DNA of 64,000 nt from positions 434,001 through 498,000 of the forward strand of contig JADIYI010000009.1 in the NCBI GenBank assembly GCA_016705365.1. Reading direction: 5' to 3'. The notes beneath the pieces are model-generated. The model saw only the letters and a list, made by a program, of their open reading frames with translations, was not told the DNA's origin and searched no databases. The DNA comes from Gammaproteobacteria bacterium (lineage in GTDB: Bacteria; Pseudomonadota; Gammaproteobacteria; Pseudomonadales; UBA5518). Shown here piece by piece: positions 18,402 through 27,885 of this stretch (position 1 is the stretch's first letter; every line of letters begins with the position of its first letter). A program made the position numbers and the translations under genes.

Positions 18402-19952
18402 ATGAGACAACTCGGCATCATCGATTCCGCCTTCATCAACATGGAGAATCCACGCATTCCGCAGCACGTCGGAGGCGTTGGCATCTACGATCCGTCGACA
18501 GCGCCGGGTGGGGTCGTGCGCTTCAAGGATGTGCTGGCGAATTTCGAGCGGCGGCTGCAGCTCCTGCCGCTGTTTCGTACCCGCCTGGTCGAGGTCCCAC
18601 TCGGCCTGGACCGACCCTACTGGGTGCTCGATCCGCAATTCGATGTGCAATTCCATATCCGCCATATCGCGCTGCCAAAGCCTGGCGACTGGCGCCAGCT
18701 GTGCACCCAGGTCGCCCGTCTGCATTCGCGAGCGCTCGACATGAGCCGCCCGTTGTGGGAGGCCTATATCATCGAGGGCCTCGACCGGATCCCCGATCTG
18801 CCGAAGGGTTCCTTTGCGGTCTACACCAAGATGCACCACAGCCTGGTCGACGGCGCCGGCGGGCAGGATTTCATGTCGGTAATGCACGACCTGGAGCCGG
18901 TACCGCCCAGGCAGTGCGCACCCTCTTCGATACGCCAACAGGTACCCGATCTGCAGCCTACCGATATCCGGCTGCTCGGCAAGGCCGCGCTGAACTGGGT
19001 ACCGGACCTGGTGGCCAAGGCAAGCGGTGGCGCCCGCCTGGCATCGGGTCTCGCGCGCATGGCAATGCGCATGGCGCGCAACGAGTTGCCTGCCGTCCAG
19101 TTGCAGGGTCCCAAGACGCGCTTCGACGAACCGGTTGGCCCGAACCGCGTGTTCGACGCCTGCGTGTTCGATCTCGAGGATCTAAAGGCGCTGAAAAATG
19201 CCGCCAACCTGACCCTCAACGATATCGCCGTCTGCATCGTTTCGGGGGCACTGCGCACCTACCTGCTCGCGCACAACGAGCTACCCGCCGAATCGCTGCT
19301 CGCGACGATGCCGGTGAACATGCGCACCCGGATCGGCGCAACCACCGACAACAACCAGGTCGGGGCGATGTCCGCCAGGCTGCATACCGATATCGCCGAT
19401 CCGCTCGAGCGGCTGCACACGATCAAGAAAAGTCTGGACGAGGCCAAGGCCTTCATCGACACGCCGCTGGTCAATGTCTCGAAGGTGATGGGGCTGTTTT
19501 CGCCGATGATCTCCAGGCGCCTCGCGCGCTTCTATCTCGACCACGAGCTCACCCGGCACCTGCCGATAGGCGTGGCAACCGTGATCACCAATATCATGGG
19601 GCCGCCATTCCCGGTCTATTGTGCCGGTGCGCAGCTGGTGCAATACCACCCCCTCGGGCTGCTCAACCCCGGCCTCGGGCTGTTTCACGCCGTGTTCAGT
19701 TGCACTGGCAAGGTCAGTATCGGGGTGCTTGCCGACCGCGAGCAGATGCCGGATCCGGAGTTTTACCGCCAATGTATCGAGAGCGCGTATCAGGAATTGC
19801 GCGGGGCGCTGTTTCCGGCGCAGCGTGAACCGGCCGGCACACGCCGTCGCCGGACCACTGGAACAGCCCGGCGCCCGGCAGGGCATCGCGCGCAGCGCTC
19901 CGGCGCAAAACGGGGCAAAGAACGCATGGCGCGCGGGGCGCGCGATCGTTAA
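18402..19952 (+). CDS. Wax ester synthase / diacylglycerol acyltransferase (WS/DGAT), copy 1
   Basis: 516 residues from MRQLGIIDSAFINMENPRIP. The catalytic HHxxxDG motif is HHSLVDG at residues 145-151. PLWEAYIIEGL before it and the NNQVGAMS and VTNIMGPPFPVYCAGA blocks further on are standard WS/DGAT elements. The enzyme joins acyl-CoA to a fatty alcohol or diacylglycerol, making wax esters or triacylglycerol at the membrane/lipid-droplet surface. It is followed 31 bp later by a close paralogue. The C-terminal about 45 residues are Arg-rich (RRRTTGTARRPAGHRAQRSG), a weaker version of the tail on copy 2. Confidence 0.92.
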   Translation: MRQLGIIDSAFINMENPRIPQHVGGVGIYDPSTAPGGVVRFKDVLANFERRLQLLPLFRTRLVEVPLGLDRPYWVLDPQFDVQFHIRHIALPKPGDWRQLCTQVARLHSRALDMSRPLWEAYIIEGLDRIPDLPKGSFAVYTKMHHSLVDGAGGQDFMSVMHDLEPVPPRQCAPSSIRQQVPDLQPTDIRLLGKAALNWVPDLVAKASGGARLASGLARMAMRMARNELPAVQLQGPKTRFDEPVGPNRVFDACVFDLEDLKALKNAANLTLNDIAVCIVSGALRTYLLAHNELPAESLLATMPVNMRTRIGATTDNNQVGAMSARLHTDIADPLERLHTIKKSLDEAKAFIDTPLVNVSKVMGLFSPMISRRLARFYLDHELTRHLPIGVATVITNIMGPPFPVYCAGAQLVQYHPLGLLNPGLGLFHAVFSCTGKVSIGVLADREQMPDPEFYRQCIESAYQELRGALFPAQREPAGTRRRRTTGTARRPAGHRAQRSGAKRGKERMARGARDR

Positions 19953-19983
19953 ACTGGCGACCAACCCACCTGGATGTTGAATC

Positions 19984-21693
19984 ATGCGACAGCTCGGAAT
20001 AATTGACGCAGCATTTATCAACCTGGAAAACCCCACTGTTCCGCAACAGATCGGCAGCCTGGGTATCTATGATCCCTCCACCGCGCCGGGTGGCTTTGTG
20101 CGTTTCAAGAACGTACTCGCCAACTTCGAGCAAAGACTCAGTCGCTTGCCGATTTTCCGCACCCGCCTGGTGGAGGTGCCGCTGGGGCTCGATCGCCCCT
20201 ACTGGGTGCTCGATCCGCACTTCGATGTCGAGTTCCACATTCGCCATATCGCGCTGCCCAAACCCGGTGACTGGCGCCAGCTGTGCATCCAGGTCGCGCG
20301 TCTGCACTCACGCCCGCTCGACATGAGCCGCCCGTTGTGGGAGGCCTACATCATCGAAGGTCTCGACAACATCCCCGGCCTGCCCGAGGGATCATTTGCG
20401 ATCTACACCAAGATGCACCACTCACTGGTCGATGGCGCCGGCGGGCAGGACTTCATGGCGGCCATTCACGATCTCGAGCCGGTGCCACACAATGACGGGA
20501 GCGTGGCCGAGGAGCCGCGGGCGCGGCTTTTTGAACTGCAGGCCTCCGACATCAGCCTGCTGGGCAGAACGCTGCTGCGTTTGCCGACGCGCATCTGGGG
20601 CAACGCCAAGGGCGGCGCGGAACTCGTTGGTTCGATGTACTCGACGCTGCGTCGGATCATGCGCGATGAACTGCCTGCCACTCAGCTGTCGGGGCCGAAA
20701 ACGCGATTCGACGAACCGGTGGGACACAACCGTGTATTCGATGCACGCCTGTTCAGTCTCGACGACATCAAGGCGATGAAAAATGCCGGCAACGTGACCA
20801 TCAACGATATCGCCGTGGCCATCGTCGCGGGCGCCCTGCGCAGGTACCTGCAGGCACACGACGAGCTGCCACAGGAAAGCCTGCTGGCATCGATGCCGGT
20901 CAATATGCGCGCGCGCGTCGGTGAAACCGGCGACAACAACCAGGTCGGTGCGATGTCCGGCTCCCTGCACACCAATATCGCCGACCCGCTAGAGCGCCTG
21001 CAGGCGATAAAGAAAAGCCTCGATGACGCCAAGGCGTATATCGACACGCCGCTGGTCAGCATCATGAAGCTGCCGGGCGCGCTGCCGCCGCTGATCGCCA
21101 AGCCGCTCGCCCGGGCCTATGTGCGCAACAAGCTGACCCGGCAATTGCCGATGGGCCAGGCGACCGTGATCACCAATGTGCCGGGGCCACCTTTCCCGCT
21201 GTATTGTGCCGGCGCCAGGATGACGCGCTTCTATCCGCTTGGCCTGATCAATCCGGGCCTCGGACTGTTTCACGCGGTGTTCAGTTGCTCGGGCCAGATC
21301 AGTATCTCGGTGCTCGCGGACCGGGACCAGATGCCGGACCCCGAGTTCTACACCCAATGCCTCGACGCCTCCTACGACGAGTTGCACAAGGCGCTGCTGG
21401 GGAGTGCTGGTGCGAAAGCGATTCCTGCCAGGGCAGGTGCAGCCAAGAGCGCCGCGCCACGCAAGGCGAAATCACCGTCCGCAGCTCGCGCCGCGGCGAA
21501 GAAACCGCCGGCCAGGCGCGCGCGGGTGAAAAAAGCGGCTGCCGTGCCGCTCAAAGCCGCAGCGGGCACTCGCCGCGGCCGACCGAAAAAAGCCGCTTCC
21601 ACGGCGAAAAAGAGTGTGGCCAGGCGCACCCGGCCGGCCACGGCAAGCGCCGCTGCGGCCGCTCCCAAACGCGTTTCCCGCAAGGCGGAATGA
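19984..21693 (+). CDS. Wax ester synthase / diacylglycerol acyltransferase, copy 2, with Lys/Ala-rich histone-like tail
   Basis: 569 residues, highly similar to copy 1 along the catalytic part (MRQLGIIDAAFINLENP; HHSLVDG at 145-151; GDNNQVGAMSGSLHTNIADP). The last about 95 residues (from about 475) are a low-complexity tail of Ala, Lys, Arg and Pro with repeats like AARAAAKKPPARRARVKKAAA and RRGRPKKAAS, resembling histone H1/AlgP-type tails and containing an AT-hook-like R-G-R-P-K core. WS/DGATs normally end near residue 470. The tail could bind nucleic acid or anionic membranes; that is inference. The stop overlaps the next start (ATGA). Confidence 0.92.
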   Translation: MRQLGIIDAAFINLENPTVPQQIGSLGIYDPSTAPGGFVRFKNVLANFEQRLSRLPIFRTRLVEVPLGLDRPYWVLDPHFDVEFHIRHIALPKPGDWRQLCIQVARLHSRPLDMSRPLWEAYIIEGLDNIPGLPEGSFAIYTKMHHSLVDGAGGQDFMAAIHDLEPVPHNDGSVAEEPRARLFELQASDISLLGRTLLRLPTRIWGNAKGGAELVGSMYSTLRRIMRDELPATQLSGPKTRFDEPVGHNRVFDARLFSLDDIKAMKNAGNVTINDIAVAIVAGALRRYLQAHDELPQESLLASMPVNMRARVGETGDNNQVGAMSGSLHTNIADPLERLQAIKKSLDDAKAYIDTPLVSIMKLPGALPPLIAKPLARAYVRNKLTRQLPMGQATVITNVPGPPFPLYCAGARMTRFYPLGLINPGLGLFHAVFSCSGQISISVLADRDQMPDPEFYTQCLDASYDELHKALLGSAGAKAIPARAGAAKSAAPRKAKSPSAARAAAKKPPARRARVKKAAAVPLKAAAGTRRGRPKKAASTAKKSVARRTRPATASAAAAAPKRVSRKAE

Positions 21694-22916
21694 TCCACGA
21701 TTTCACCGTCATCGGTGGTGGCATTCTCGGCCTGTCGACGGCGTGGCAACTGGCGCGCCGTCATCCTTCCAGCCGCATCGTCCTGCTCGAGAAGGAAAGC
21801 GCTCTCGCCACTCACCAGAGCGGCCGCAACAGCGGTGTGATCCACGCCGGCGTGTACTATCCGCCGGGGAGCCTGAAGGCACGCCTGTGCCGGGAAGGCG
21901 CGGCCGCCACCAAACGATTCTGCGCCGAACACGGCATCGCGACCGACCCTTGCGGCAAACTGATCGTTGCCACCGATACCACGCAATTGCCGCAACTCCA
22001 GGCGCTGCGCGAGCGGGCCGGCGCAAACGGCATCACCAGCGAATGGTTGCAGGCTGGCGCGTTGCGCGAGCGCGAACCGCGGGTGCGCGGTGTGAGCGCG
22101 CTGTGGGTACCCGACACCGCGGTAGTCAGTTACCGGGCCTTGTGCGCCGCGCTGGCGAGCGCGATCCGTGGCGCCGGCGCCGAAATCGTCCTGGATGCCG
22201 AAGTGCGCGATATCCGTGAACAGCACGACCAGGTACTGGTGCGCACCGCCACGGGCGCGATCCGCACCCGCTGGCTGCTGGCCTGCGCGGGCCTGCAATC
22301 CGACCGCCTTGCGGCCATGGCGGGACTTGCGGTGGATTTCCGTATCGTGCCGTTCCGGGGGGAGTATTTCCGCCTCGCCCCGCGCCTCGACAACCTCGTG
22401 CAGCACCTGATCTACCCGGTCCCCGACCCGGCGCTGCCGTTCCTTGGCGTGCATCTCACACGCACCATCGACGGCGGCGTCACTGTTGGCCCGAACGCAC
22501 TGGCGAGTCTCGCCCGGGAGGCTTACGGGCCCGCGGAATTCAGCATCCGCGATGCCTGCGCCACCATCGGCTTTGGCGGGACCTGGCGCTTCGCGCGCCG
22601 GCATCTGCGCTACGCGGCGCGGGAACTGCGCAACTCCTGGTGGCGTCGCGGTTATCTGCGCGAGATACAGCGCTATTGCCCGGAGGTCGGATTGCAGGAT
22701 CTGCAGCCACACCCGGTCGGCATACGCGCGCAGGCGTTGCGGCGCGATGGCAGCGCGGTGGAAGATTTCCTGTTCCTGGAGAGTCCGCGCACGCTGCACG
22801 TCTGCAATGCGCCCTCGCCGGCGGCAACCTCGGCGCTGCCGATAGGTGCGCATCTGTGCGCGCGGCTGGAGGCAAAATGCGCGAACGCAGGTTTTGCGCT
22901 GTCGCCCGCCGGCTGA
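21690..22916 (+). CDS. lhgO: L-2-hydroxyglutarate oxidase
   Basis: 408 residues of the DAO/LhgO flavoprotein family: FAD motif FTVIGGGILGLSTAWQLARR at the N-terminus, then HQSGRNSGVIHAGVYYPPGS, the strongly conserved LhgO signature, and LKARLCREGAAATKRFC. C-terminal GIRAQALRRDGSAVEDF and NAPSPAATSALPIG are also typical. The enzyme oxidises L-2-hydroxyglutarate to 2-oxoglutarate at the membrane. Its ATG overlaps the WS/DGAT stop by 4 bp, so it is the last gene of the LLM-WS/DGAT operon, although the metabolic link is not obvious. It may connect to glutarate catabolism (gcdH near 35.1 kb). Confidence 0.9.
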   Translation: MIHDFTVIGGGILGLSTAWQLARRHPSSRIVLLEKESALATHQSGRNSGVIHAGVYYPPGSLKARLCREGAAATKRFCAEHGIATDPCGKLIVATDTTQLPQLQALRERAGANGITSEWLQAGALREREPRVRGVSALWVPDTAVVSYRALCAALASAIRGAGAEIVLDAEVRDIREQHDQVLVRTATGAIRTRWLLACAGLQSDRLAAMAGLAVDFRIVPFRGEYFRLAPRLDNLVQHLIYPVPDPALPFLGVHLTRTIDGGVTVGPNALASLAREAYGPAEFSIRDACATIGFGGTWRFARRHLRYAARELRNSWWRRGYLREIQRYCPEVGLQDLQPHPVGIRAQALRRDGSAVEDFLFLESPRTLHVCNAPSPAATSALPIGAHLCARLEAKCANAGFALSPAG

Positions 22917-22925
22917 GCTCCCTTC

Positions 22926-23297
22926 TCAGAAGTCGCCAGTGCGCAGCAACACCAGCGTGCAGGCGTCCCTGGTTTTGATTCCCGCCTCTTCGAGCGCCGC
23001 TGCCAGCGGCCCGTTCTCGGTGCCCGGATTGAAGATCACGCGTTGCGGCTTCAGCCGCTCGATATCCTCGCGATGCCGGTCGGACAACGCCGGGCGCACA
23101 TACACCGTCAGCGTATGCACCGGCACATCGATATCCGCCAGCCTTGCCGCGGTCGCATCGCCATCGATGACCGATTCCTTGGCGCTGACCGGTATCACCC
23201 GGTGGCCGTATTGCTTCAACAGCCGCTGGGCCTTGAACGCATAGCGCTCGGGATCCGCGCTGGCACCGAGTATCGCGACGGTCTGTGTAGCTGGCAT
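22926..23297 (-). CDS. CoA-binding domain protein (YccU-like)
   Basis: 123 residues forming a single CoA-binding Rossmann domain: VAILGASADPERYAFKAQRLLKQYGHRVIPV, then KPQRVIFNPGTEN near the middle. YccU-like proteins resemble the N-terminal domain of succinyl-CoA synthetase alpha but lack the ligase part; they bind CoA and have no settled function. It lies 9 bp downstream of the beta-hydroxyacid dehydrogenase and is convergent with lhgO. Confidence 0.88.
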   Translation of the reverse strand: MPATQTVAILGASADPERYAFKAQRLLKQYGHRVIPVSAKESVIDGDATAARLADIDVPVHTLTVYVRPALSDRHREDIERLKPQRVIFNPGTENGPLAAALEEAGIKTRDACTLVLLRTGDF

Positions 23298-23306
23298 GGG
23301 CGTTTC

Positions 23307-24185
23307 CTACTCCGAATACATTTCAATCAGCGTCGACCAGTCGGCATCGGGCGGCGTGCGCAGGCCGTGCTGTCTCACCAGTTGCGCCGCGAGACCGGTG
23401 AGCGGCACCGGGGCGTGCGTCTCGCGCGCCAGCTCCACCACCGCGTCGAGATCCTTGGCCAGCGTGCCCAGTCTGCCAAGCACCGGTTCATGGCTGCGCA
23501 CCGCCATGCGCGGCGCGAACAGCTGGAGCGGAATCGAGTCGGCAAAACCGCCACGCAGCGCATCGGGCAGCAGTTCCGCATCCACCCCCGCGCGCTCGGC
23601 CAGGGCAATCATCTCGGTCATCGCGACCGCCAGGCAACCGACGATCATCTGGTTGCACACTTTGGTGATCTGGCCCGCACCCACCTCACCCATGCGCGTC
23701 ACGCGTTGGCTGAAACTCGCCAGCAGCGGGCGCACCCGATCGATATCTTCCTCGTGGCCTCCGGCCATCACCACCAGCGTGCCATTTTCCGCTCCCGGCA
23801 CGCCACCGGAGACCGGCGCATCCACCCAGCCCATCCCGCATTGCCGATCCAGCTCGCGCGCGAAACGGCGCGTCGCATCGGGATCGATACTCGAGAGATC
23901 GACCAGCAATTGTTCGGCATCACCATTGGCGGCAATGCCATCGTCGCCGAACACCACTTCGTGCACCGCATCGGTGTCGCTCAGGCACAACATGATGATG
24001 TCGGCGTCGGTCGCGAGATCGGCAATGCTGGCGGCCAGTTCCGCGCCCTGCGCGACAAGCTCCTCACATTTTTCCGGCGTACGGTTCCACACGATGACAT
24101 CAAAACCTTCGCCAAGCAGGCATGACACCATGGGGCGTCCCATGAGCCCGACTCCCACAAATCCGATGGTTTCACGATCCTGCAC
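23307..24185 (-). CDS. NAD(P)-dependent beta-hydroxyacid dehydrogenase (3-hydroxyisobutyrate dehydrogenase family)
   Basis: 292 residues beginning at a GTG (24185) preceded by GGAGG; ORF upstream of this is not conserved. Motifs: IGFVGVGLMGRPMVSCLLGEGF (dinucleotide binding), WVDAPVSGGVPGAENGTLVVMAGG (substrate binding), and GAGQITKVCNQMIVGC with the catalytic Lys. Family members oxidise 3-hydroxyisobutyrate or reduce tartronate semialdehyde and related acids. The exact substrate cannot be told from sequence. Confidence 0.9.
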   Translation of the reverse strand: MQDRETIGFVGVGLMGRPMVSCLLGEGFDVIVWNRTPEKCEELVAQGAELAASIADLATDADIIMLCLSDTDAVHEVVFGDDGIAANGDAEQLLVDLSSIDPDATRRFARELDRQCGMGWVDAPVSGGVPGAENGTLVVMAGGHEEDIDRVRPLLASFSQRVTRMGEVGAGQITKVCNQMIVGCLAVAMTEMIALAERAGVDAELLPDALRGGFADSIPLQLFAPRMAVRSHEPVLGRLGTLAKDLDAVVELARETHAPVPLTGLAAQLVRQHGLRTPPDADWSTLIEMYSE

Positions 24186-24278
24186 TGCCCACCCTCCGGA
24201 ACGGCAATCCGTGCACCCGAAGATACACGCGGTCAGTAGACGCCACAAGCGTTCGCGGCGCTCCGGTCGCTGTCAATA

Positions 24279-26129
24279 TCAATCGATGTAGCGCCGAAAC
24301 CAGAGCTCCAGCGCCACACACCGGAACAGCCGTGTCGCTGCTCGATTGTCAACACGGTAATTGGACATGCAATGCGTCAGGCCCGCCGGGTTGAAAATTT
24401 CGCGCTCTCTCGTCCGTTGCGAATTCAACACATCGAAAAGCTCGCTGCGGTGCAATTGCAGCCAGTGTTTCAGGGGGGTGGCAAAACCCACCTTGTCACG
24501 GCGCGACAGAATATCTTCGGGCAAATCGCGCGCAAAGGCTCGCCTCAGAACATGCTTGGTTTCGGCGCCACGCATCTTGTCATCGAATGGCAGTTTGAAC
24601 ACAAACTCGACCAGTCGATGATCCAGGAAAGGCAGCCGCGACTCCAGGGAGTGCCCCATGCTGATCGCATCGCCAAAATGCAGGAGCTCTGGCAGCAGAC
24701 CCAGTGCATGGTCCTTGAACAGCGTACGTGTCAAGGGGTCCTTGAATTGCACCGGGATCATGCTGTTGCTCGTATCCTTCAGTATTTGATCACCCAGGAT
24801 GCGGCCCGGAATCGGCGGCATCGGCGCCGGATAGGAGTGCATCCGATCCAGATGTTGCCGGGCGCTGATCATGCGCGGCACACGGTGGTGCAAATTCCAT
24901 GGACGCAGCATCCGGAGTTCCGAGCACAAATAGGATTTTGTGTAGCGATCCGGATATCCGGCAAGCATCTCGTCCGCACCCTGGCCTTCCAGCACCACTC
25001 GCGCTTGCGCGGAAACAGCCTGAAGCAACTTCCAGCGAACGAGTTCTTGTCCCCGTCGGGGTGGCGCGTCCAGGTGCTCGGTAACCGCTGCCATATCTTC
25101 CAGCAAACCTGAAGATTTGTACTCTACGCAATGAAGCGGCATGCCGACATGTTTGGCCACGAGCGCCGCATACCGGCTCTCGTCGAATTCATATCCGGGA
25201 AAGACCGCGGTGTATGCTTCGATATCGATGGCCTGCTCCTGCGCCTTTGCATGCACTGCGATCGAGGAGGAATCGAGACCTCCACTGAGCAATAGCGCGA
25301 CCGGCACATCGGAGCGCAAGCGGATTCGCACGGCATCGCGAAAAAGTTCCCGGAAAGTCTCCCCGGGCTGCTTGTAGTCGTAGTGCCCGGTTTGGTCCAC
25401 ATGGCTCCAATACCGTGTTTCATGATGGCCTTCACGTGTAACCACGAGGTTGTGTCCGGAAGACAGCTGCGTGATACCCGCAAACGCGGTGTCGTGACCG
25501 TTTTCACATTCATCCAGAACCAGATAACGGTGCACGAAAGACCGATTCGGTGTCGCCACAAGCTCACCGGCAGCGAGTATGGCTTTCACCTCGGACGCAA
25601 AATAAAAAGTGTCACCATGCCATGCGACAAAAAGCGGTTTGATACCCAATCGGTCACGTGAACAAACCAGTCGACGTTTACGTGCATCCCAGATTGCGTA
25701 GGCCCACATCCCGTTGAATCGACGTGCGCAGTTTTCCCCCCATTCTTCGTAAGCATGCACGATGACTTCGGTATCTGTATGTGATCGAAACGTGTGTCCG
25801 CGTGATTCAAGTTCCTCGCGCAACTCGACATAGTTGTGGATGGCACCATTGAATGCCACGAATACATCGCTCGTTTCGTTTGCAATGGGCTGTCTCCCTT
25901 GCGAACCGAGATCTATGATCGCCAGGCGACGGCTGGCGATCAATACGTCGGGATCAAAGTCGTTTACGGTCGCCTGGCTCACCGATGCAAGCATGCGTTG
26001 CGAGTTCGCGAACAAATAGCCGAAATCGTCCGGCCCACGGTGAATGAGGGTCTTTGCCATGCGTTCGACCCGCACTCCATCAGCGGGATCAGGTCCGCCA
26101 CGACGCCATAAGCCAGCTATACCGCACAT
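24279..26129 (-). CDS. asnB: Asparagine synthase (glutamine-hydrolysing)
   Basis: 616 residues. Cys2 of MCGIAGLW is the N-terminal glutaminase nucleophile. RRLAIIDLGSQGRQPI and VAFNGAIHNYVELREEL complete the amidotransferase half. The synthetase half has the PP-loop ALLLSGGLDSSSIAVHA and LEGQGADEMLAGYPDRY. It makes an Asn amide or a modified amide from Asp, glutamine and ATP; standalone copies can also belong to surface-polysaccharide or peptide-modifying pathways. The gene has visibly lower GC (about 54% on sampled lines) than its neighbours and no related genes around it, hinting at transfer. Only a weak ribosome binding site is seen before the ATG at 26129. Confidence 0.9.
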   Translation of the reverse strand: MCGIAGLWRRGGPDPADGVRVERMAKTLIHRGPDDFGYLFANSQRMLASVSQATVNDFDPDVLIASRRLAIIDLGSQGRQPIANETSDVFVAFNGAIHNYVELREELESRGHTFRSHTDTEVIVHAYEEWGENCARRFNGMWAYAIWDARKRRLVCSRDRLGIKPLFVAWHGDTFYFASEVKAILAAGELVATPNRSFVHRYLVLDECENGHDTAFAGITQLSSGHNLVVTREGHHETRYWSHVDQTGHYDYKQPGETFRELFRDAVRIRLRSDVPVALLLSGGLDSSSIAVHAKAQEQAIDIEAYTAVFPGYEFDESRYAALVAKHVGMPLHCVEYKSSGLLEDMAAVTEHLDAPPRRGQELVRWKLLQAVSAQARVVLEGQGADEMLAGYPDRYTKSYLCSELRMLRPWNLHHRVPRMISARQHLDRMHSYPAPMPPIPGRILGDQILKDTSNSMIPVQFKDPLTRTLFKDHALGLLPELLHFGDAISMGHSLESRLPFLDHRLVEFVFKLPFDDKMRGAETKHVLRRAFARDLPEDILSRRDKVGFATPLKHWLQLHRSELFDVLNSQRTREREIFNPAGLTHCMSNYRVDNRAATRLFRCVALELWFRRYID

Positions 26130-26261
26130 AAGGTCCACTCGCCTGGTCGTCTTTTTGGCATTTCTTGAATTCCGGGCGGGTAACTGGCGTCATGCCCGTG
26201 CCGAGTGACGAAAGATAGAAGCACGACGGCACAGTTGTTCGCTGCGACGCCGAGGGCCGAG

Positions 26262-27815
26262 CTACTGCGGGGGCTTGGCCCCGGCCCTCATGAATTGCTC
26301 CATGATCTGGTCGATCGTGAACGAGGCCGGGCGCTGGCGCGGCGGATATTTCTGGAAGGTGGACATGAAGCGCACCACCTTCGCCACCGCCGGACTGCCC
26401 TGGGCGGCGATCTTGTGATCCCACCAGACGTTGTAGCTGTTCGAGTCGGTATCGGCGCGCTCGAAGGGATCGCGACGCAGGTTGAAGATCTTCGGTATGC
26501 GCAGATCCACGAAAGGTTCCCGCCACACATCGAAGCGGTGGGCGCGCTGTTCCGCGAACACCAGCTTCCAGTCACCGTCGCGCAGCCCGACCAGCTTGCC
26601 GTCATCGCTGAAATAGAAGAAATCCTGCCGCGGCCCCACCGCCGCCTTGCCGCTCAGGTAGGGCAGGAAATTGTAACCATCGAGATGCACGTTGAATTTC
26701 TTGTTGCCCGCCGTGTGCCCCGCGAGCAATTCCTGGCTGATATTCGCATCCCCCGCCGCCGCCATCAGCGTCGGCACCCAGTCCTCGTGCGCCATGACCT
26801 GGTTGGAGATCACACCGGCTTTGATGTGACCCGGCCAGCGCACCATCGCCGGCACCCGGAAACCGCCTTCCCAGTTGGTGTTCTTCTCACCGCGGTAAGG
26901 CGTGATGCCTGCGTCCGGCCACTGGCTGAAATGCACCCCGTTGTCGGTGGAATAGAACACCAGGGTATTGTCGGCGATGCCGAGATCATCGAGTTTCTTC
27001 AGCAGTTGCCCGACCTGATTATCGTGCTCGACCATGCCATCGTTGTAGAAATCCTGGCCCGAGAGTCCGCGGCTCGCCTCCTTCACATGGGTGTAGTAGT
27101 GCATGCGGGTCGAGTTGAACCACACGAAAAACGGCTTGTCCGCGGCCTTGGCCCGGTCGATGAAATCCAGCGATGCCGCGAGAAACTCCTCGTCCACCGT
27201 CTCCATGCGCTTCTTCGTGAGCGGTCCCGAATCCTCGATCTTGCCGTCGGCATAACTGCGGATCACACCCCGCGGGCCGAACTGCTTGCGCAGGGCCGGA
27301 TCCTTCGGGTAGTCCGGATCCTCGGGCGCCTCCTCGGCGTTCAGGTGGTAGAGATTGCCGAAGAATTCGTCGAAGCCGTGGTTGGTGGGCAGAAAATCGT
27401 CGCGATCCCCGAGATGGTTCTTGCCAAACTGGCCGCTGGTATAACCGAGTGGTCGCAGCAATTCAGCCAGGGTGGGATCGGCTGCGTGGATACCACCAGG
27501 CGCCCCTGGCACCCCAACCTTGGTGAGACCGGTGCGCACCGGGTATTGACCGGTGATGAACGCAGCACGCCCGGCAGTGCAGCTCTGTTCGCCGTAATAG
27601 TCGGTGAAAATCATGCCTTCATTGGCGATGCGATCGATATTCGGCGTGTGGTAGCCCATCTGTCCCATGCTGTAGCGGCTGATGTTCCAGATGCCGATAT
27701 CGTCACCCCAGATCACGAGGATGTTCGGCCGTTCGGCGGCCGTCGCCAGCGCGCTGGCGAGCATTGAAGCGACAAAAAACAGAAGGTTTCGCAGCGCCTG
27801 CGCGGTGTTGTTCAT
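26262..27815 (-). CDS. Arylsulfatase, periplasmic
   Basis: 517 residues with a signal peptide (MNNTAQALRNLLFFVASMLA to about residue 27). NILVIWGDDIGIWNISRYSM supplies the metal-binding Asp pair, and SCTAGRAAFITGQYPVRTGL holds the sulfatase motif C79-T-A-G-R83, where Cys must be converted to formylglycine by a maturase encoded elsewhere. KPFFVWFNSTRMHYYTH, STDNGVHFSQWPDAG and GEKNTNWEGGFRVP complete the family set. It hydrolyses a sulfate ester outside the cytoplasm. AAGGAG lies six bases before the ATG at 27815. It may share a transcript with the CoA-transferase upstream. Confidence 0.92.
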   Translation of the reverse strand: MNNTAQALRNLLFFVASMLASALATAAERPNILVIWGDDIGIWNISRYSMGQMGYHTPNIDRIANEGMIFTDYYGEQSCTAGRAAFITGQYPVRTGLTKVGVPGAPGGIHAADPTLAELLRPLGYTSGQFGKNHLGDRDDFLPTNHGFDEFFGNLYHLNAEEAPEDPDYPKDPALRKQFGPRGVIRSYADGKIEDSGPLTKKRMETVDEEFLAASLDFIDRAKAADKPFFVWFNSTRMHYYTHVKEASRGLSGQDFYNDGMVEHDNQVGQLLKKLDDLGIADNTLVFYSTDNGVHFSQWPDAGITPYRGEKNTNWEGGFRVPAMVRWPGHIKAGVISNQVMAHEDWVPTLMAAAGDANISQELLAGHTAGNKKFNVHLDGYNFLPYLSGKAAVGPRQDFFYFSDDGKLVGLRDGDWKLVFAEQRAHRFDVWREPFVDLRIPKIFNLRRDPFERADTDSNSYNVWWDHKIAAQGSPAVAKVVRFMSTFQKYPPRQRPASFTIDQIMEQFMRAGAKPPQ

Positions 27816-27885
27816 CGTGGCTCCTTGTACTTGTACCCGCCATTCACGATTCGGCTCAAAGAATAAACATCCGGCCGCGGTAAAG

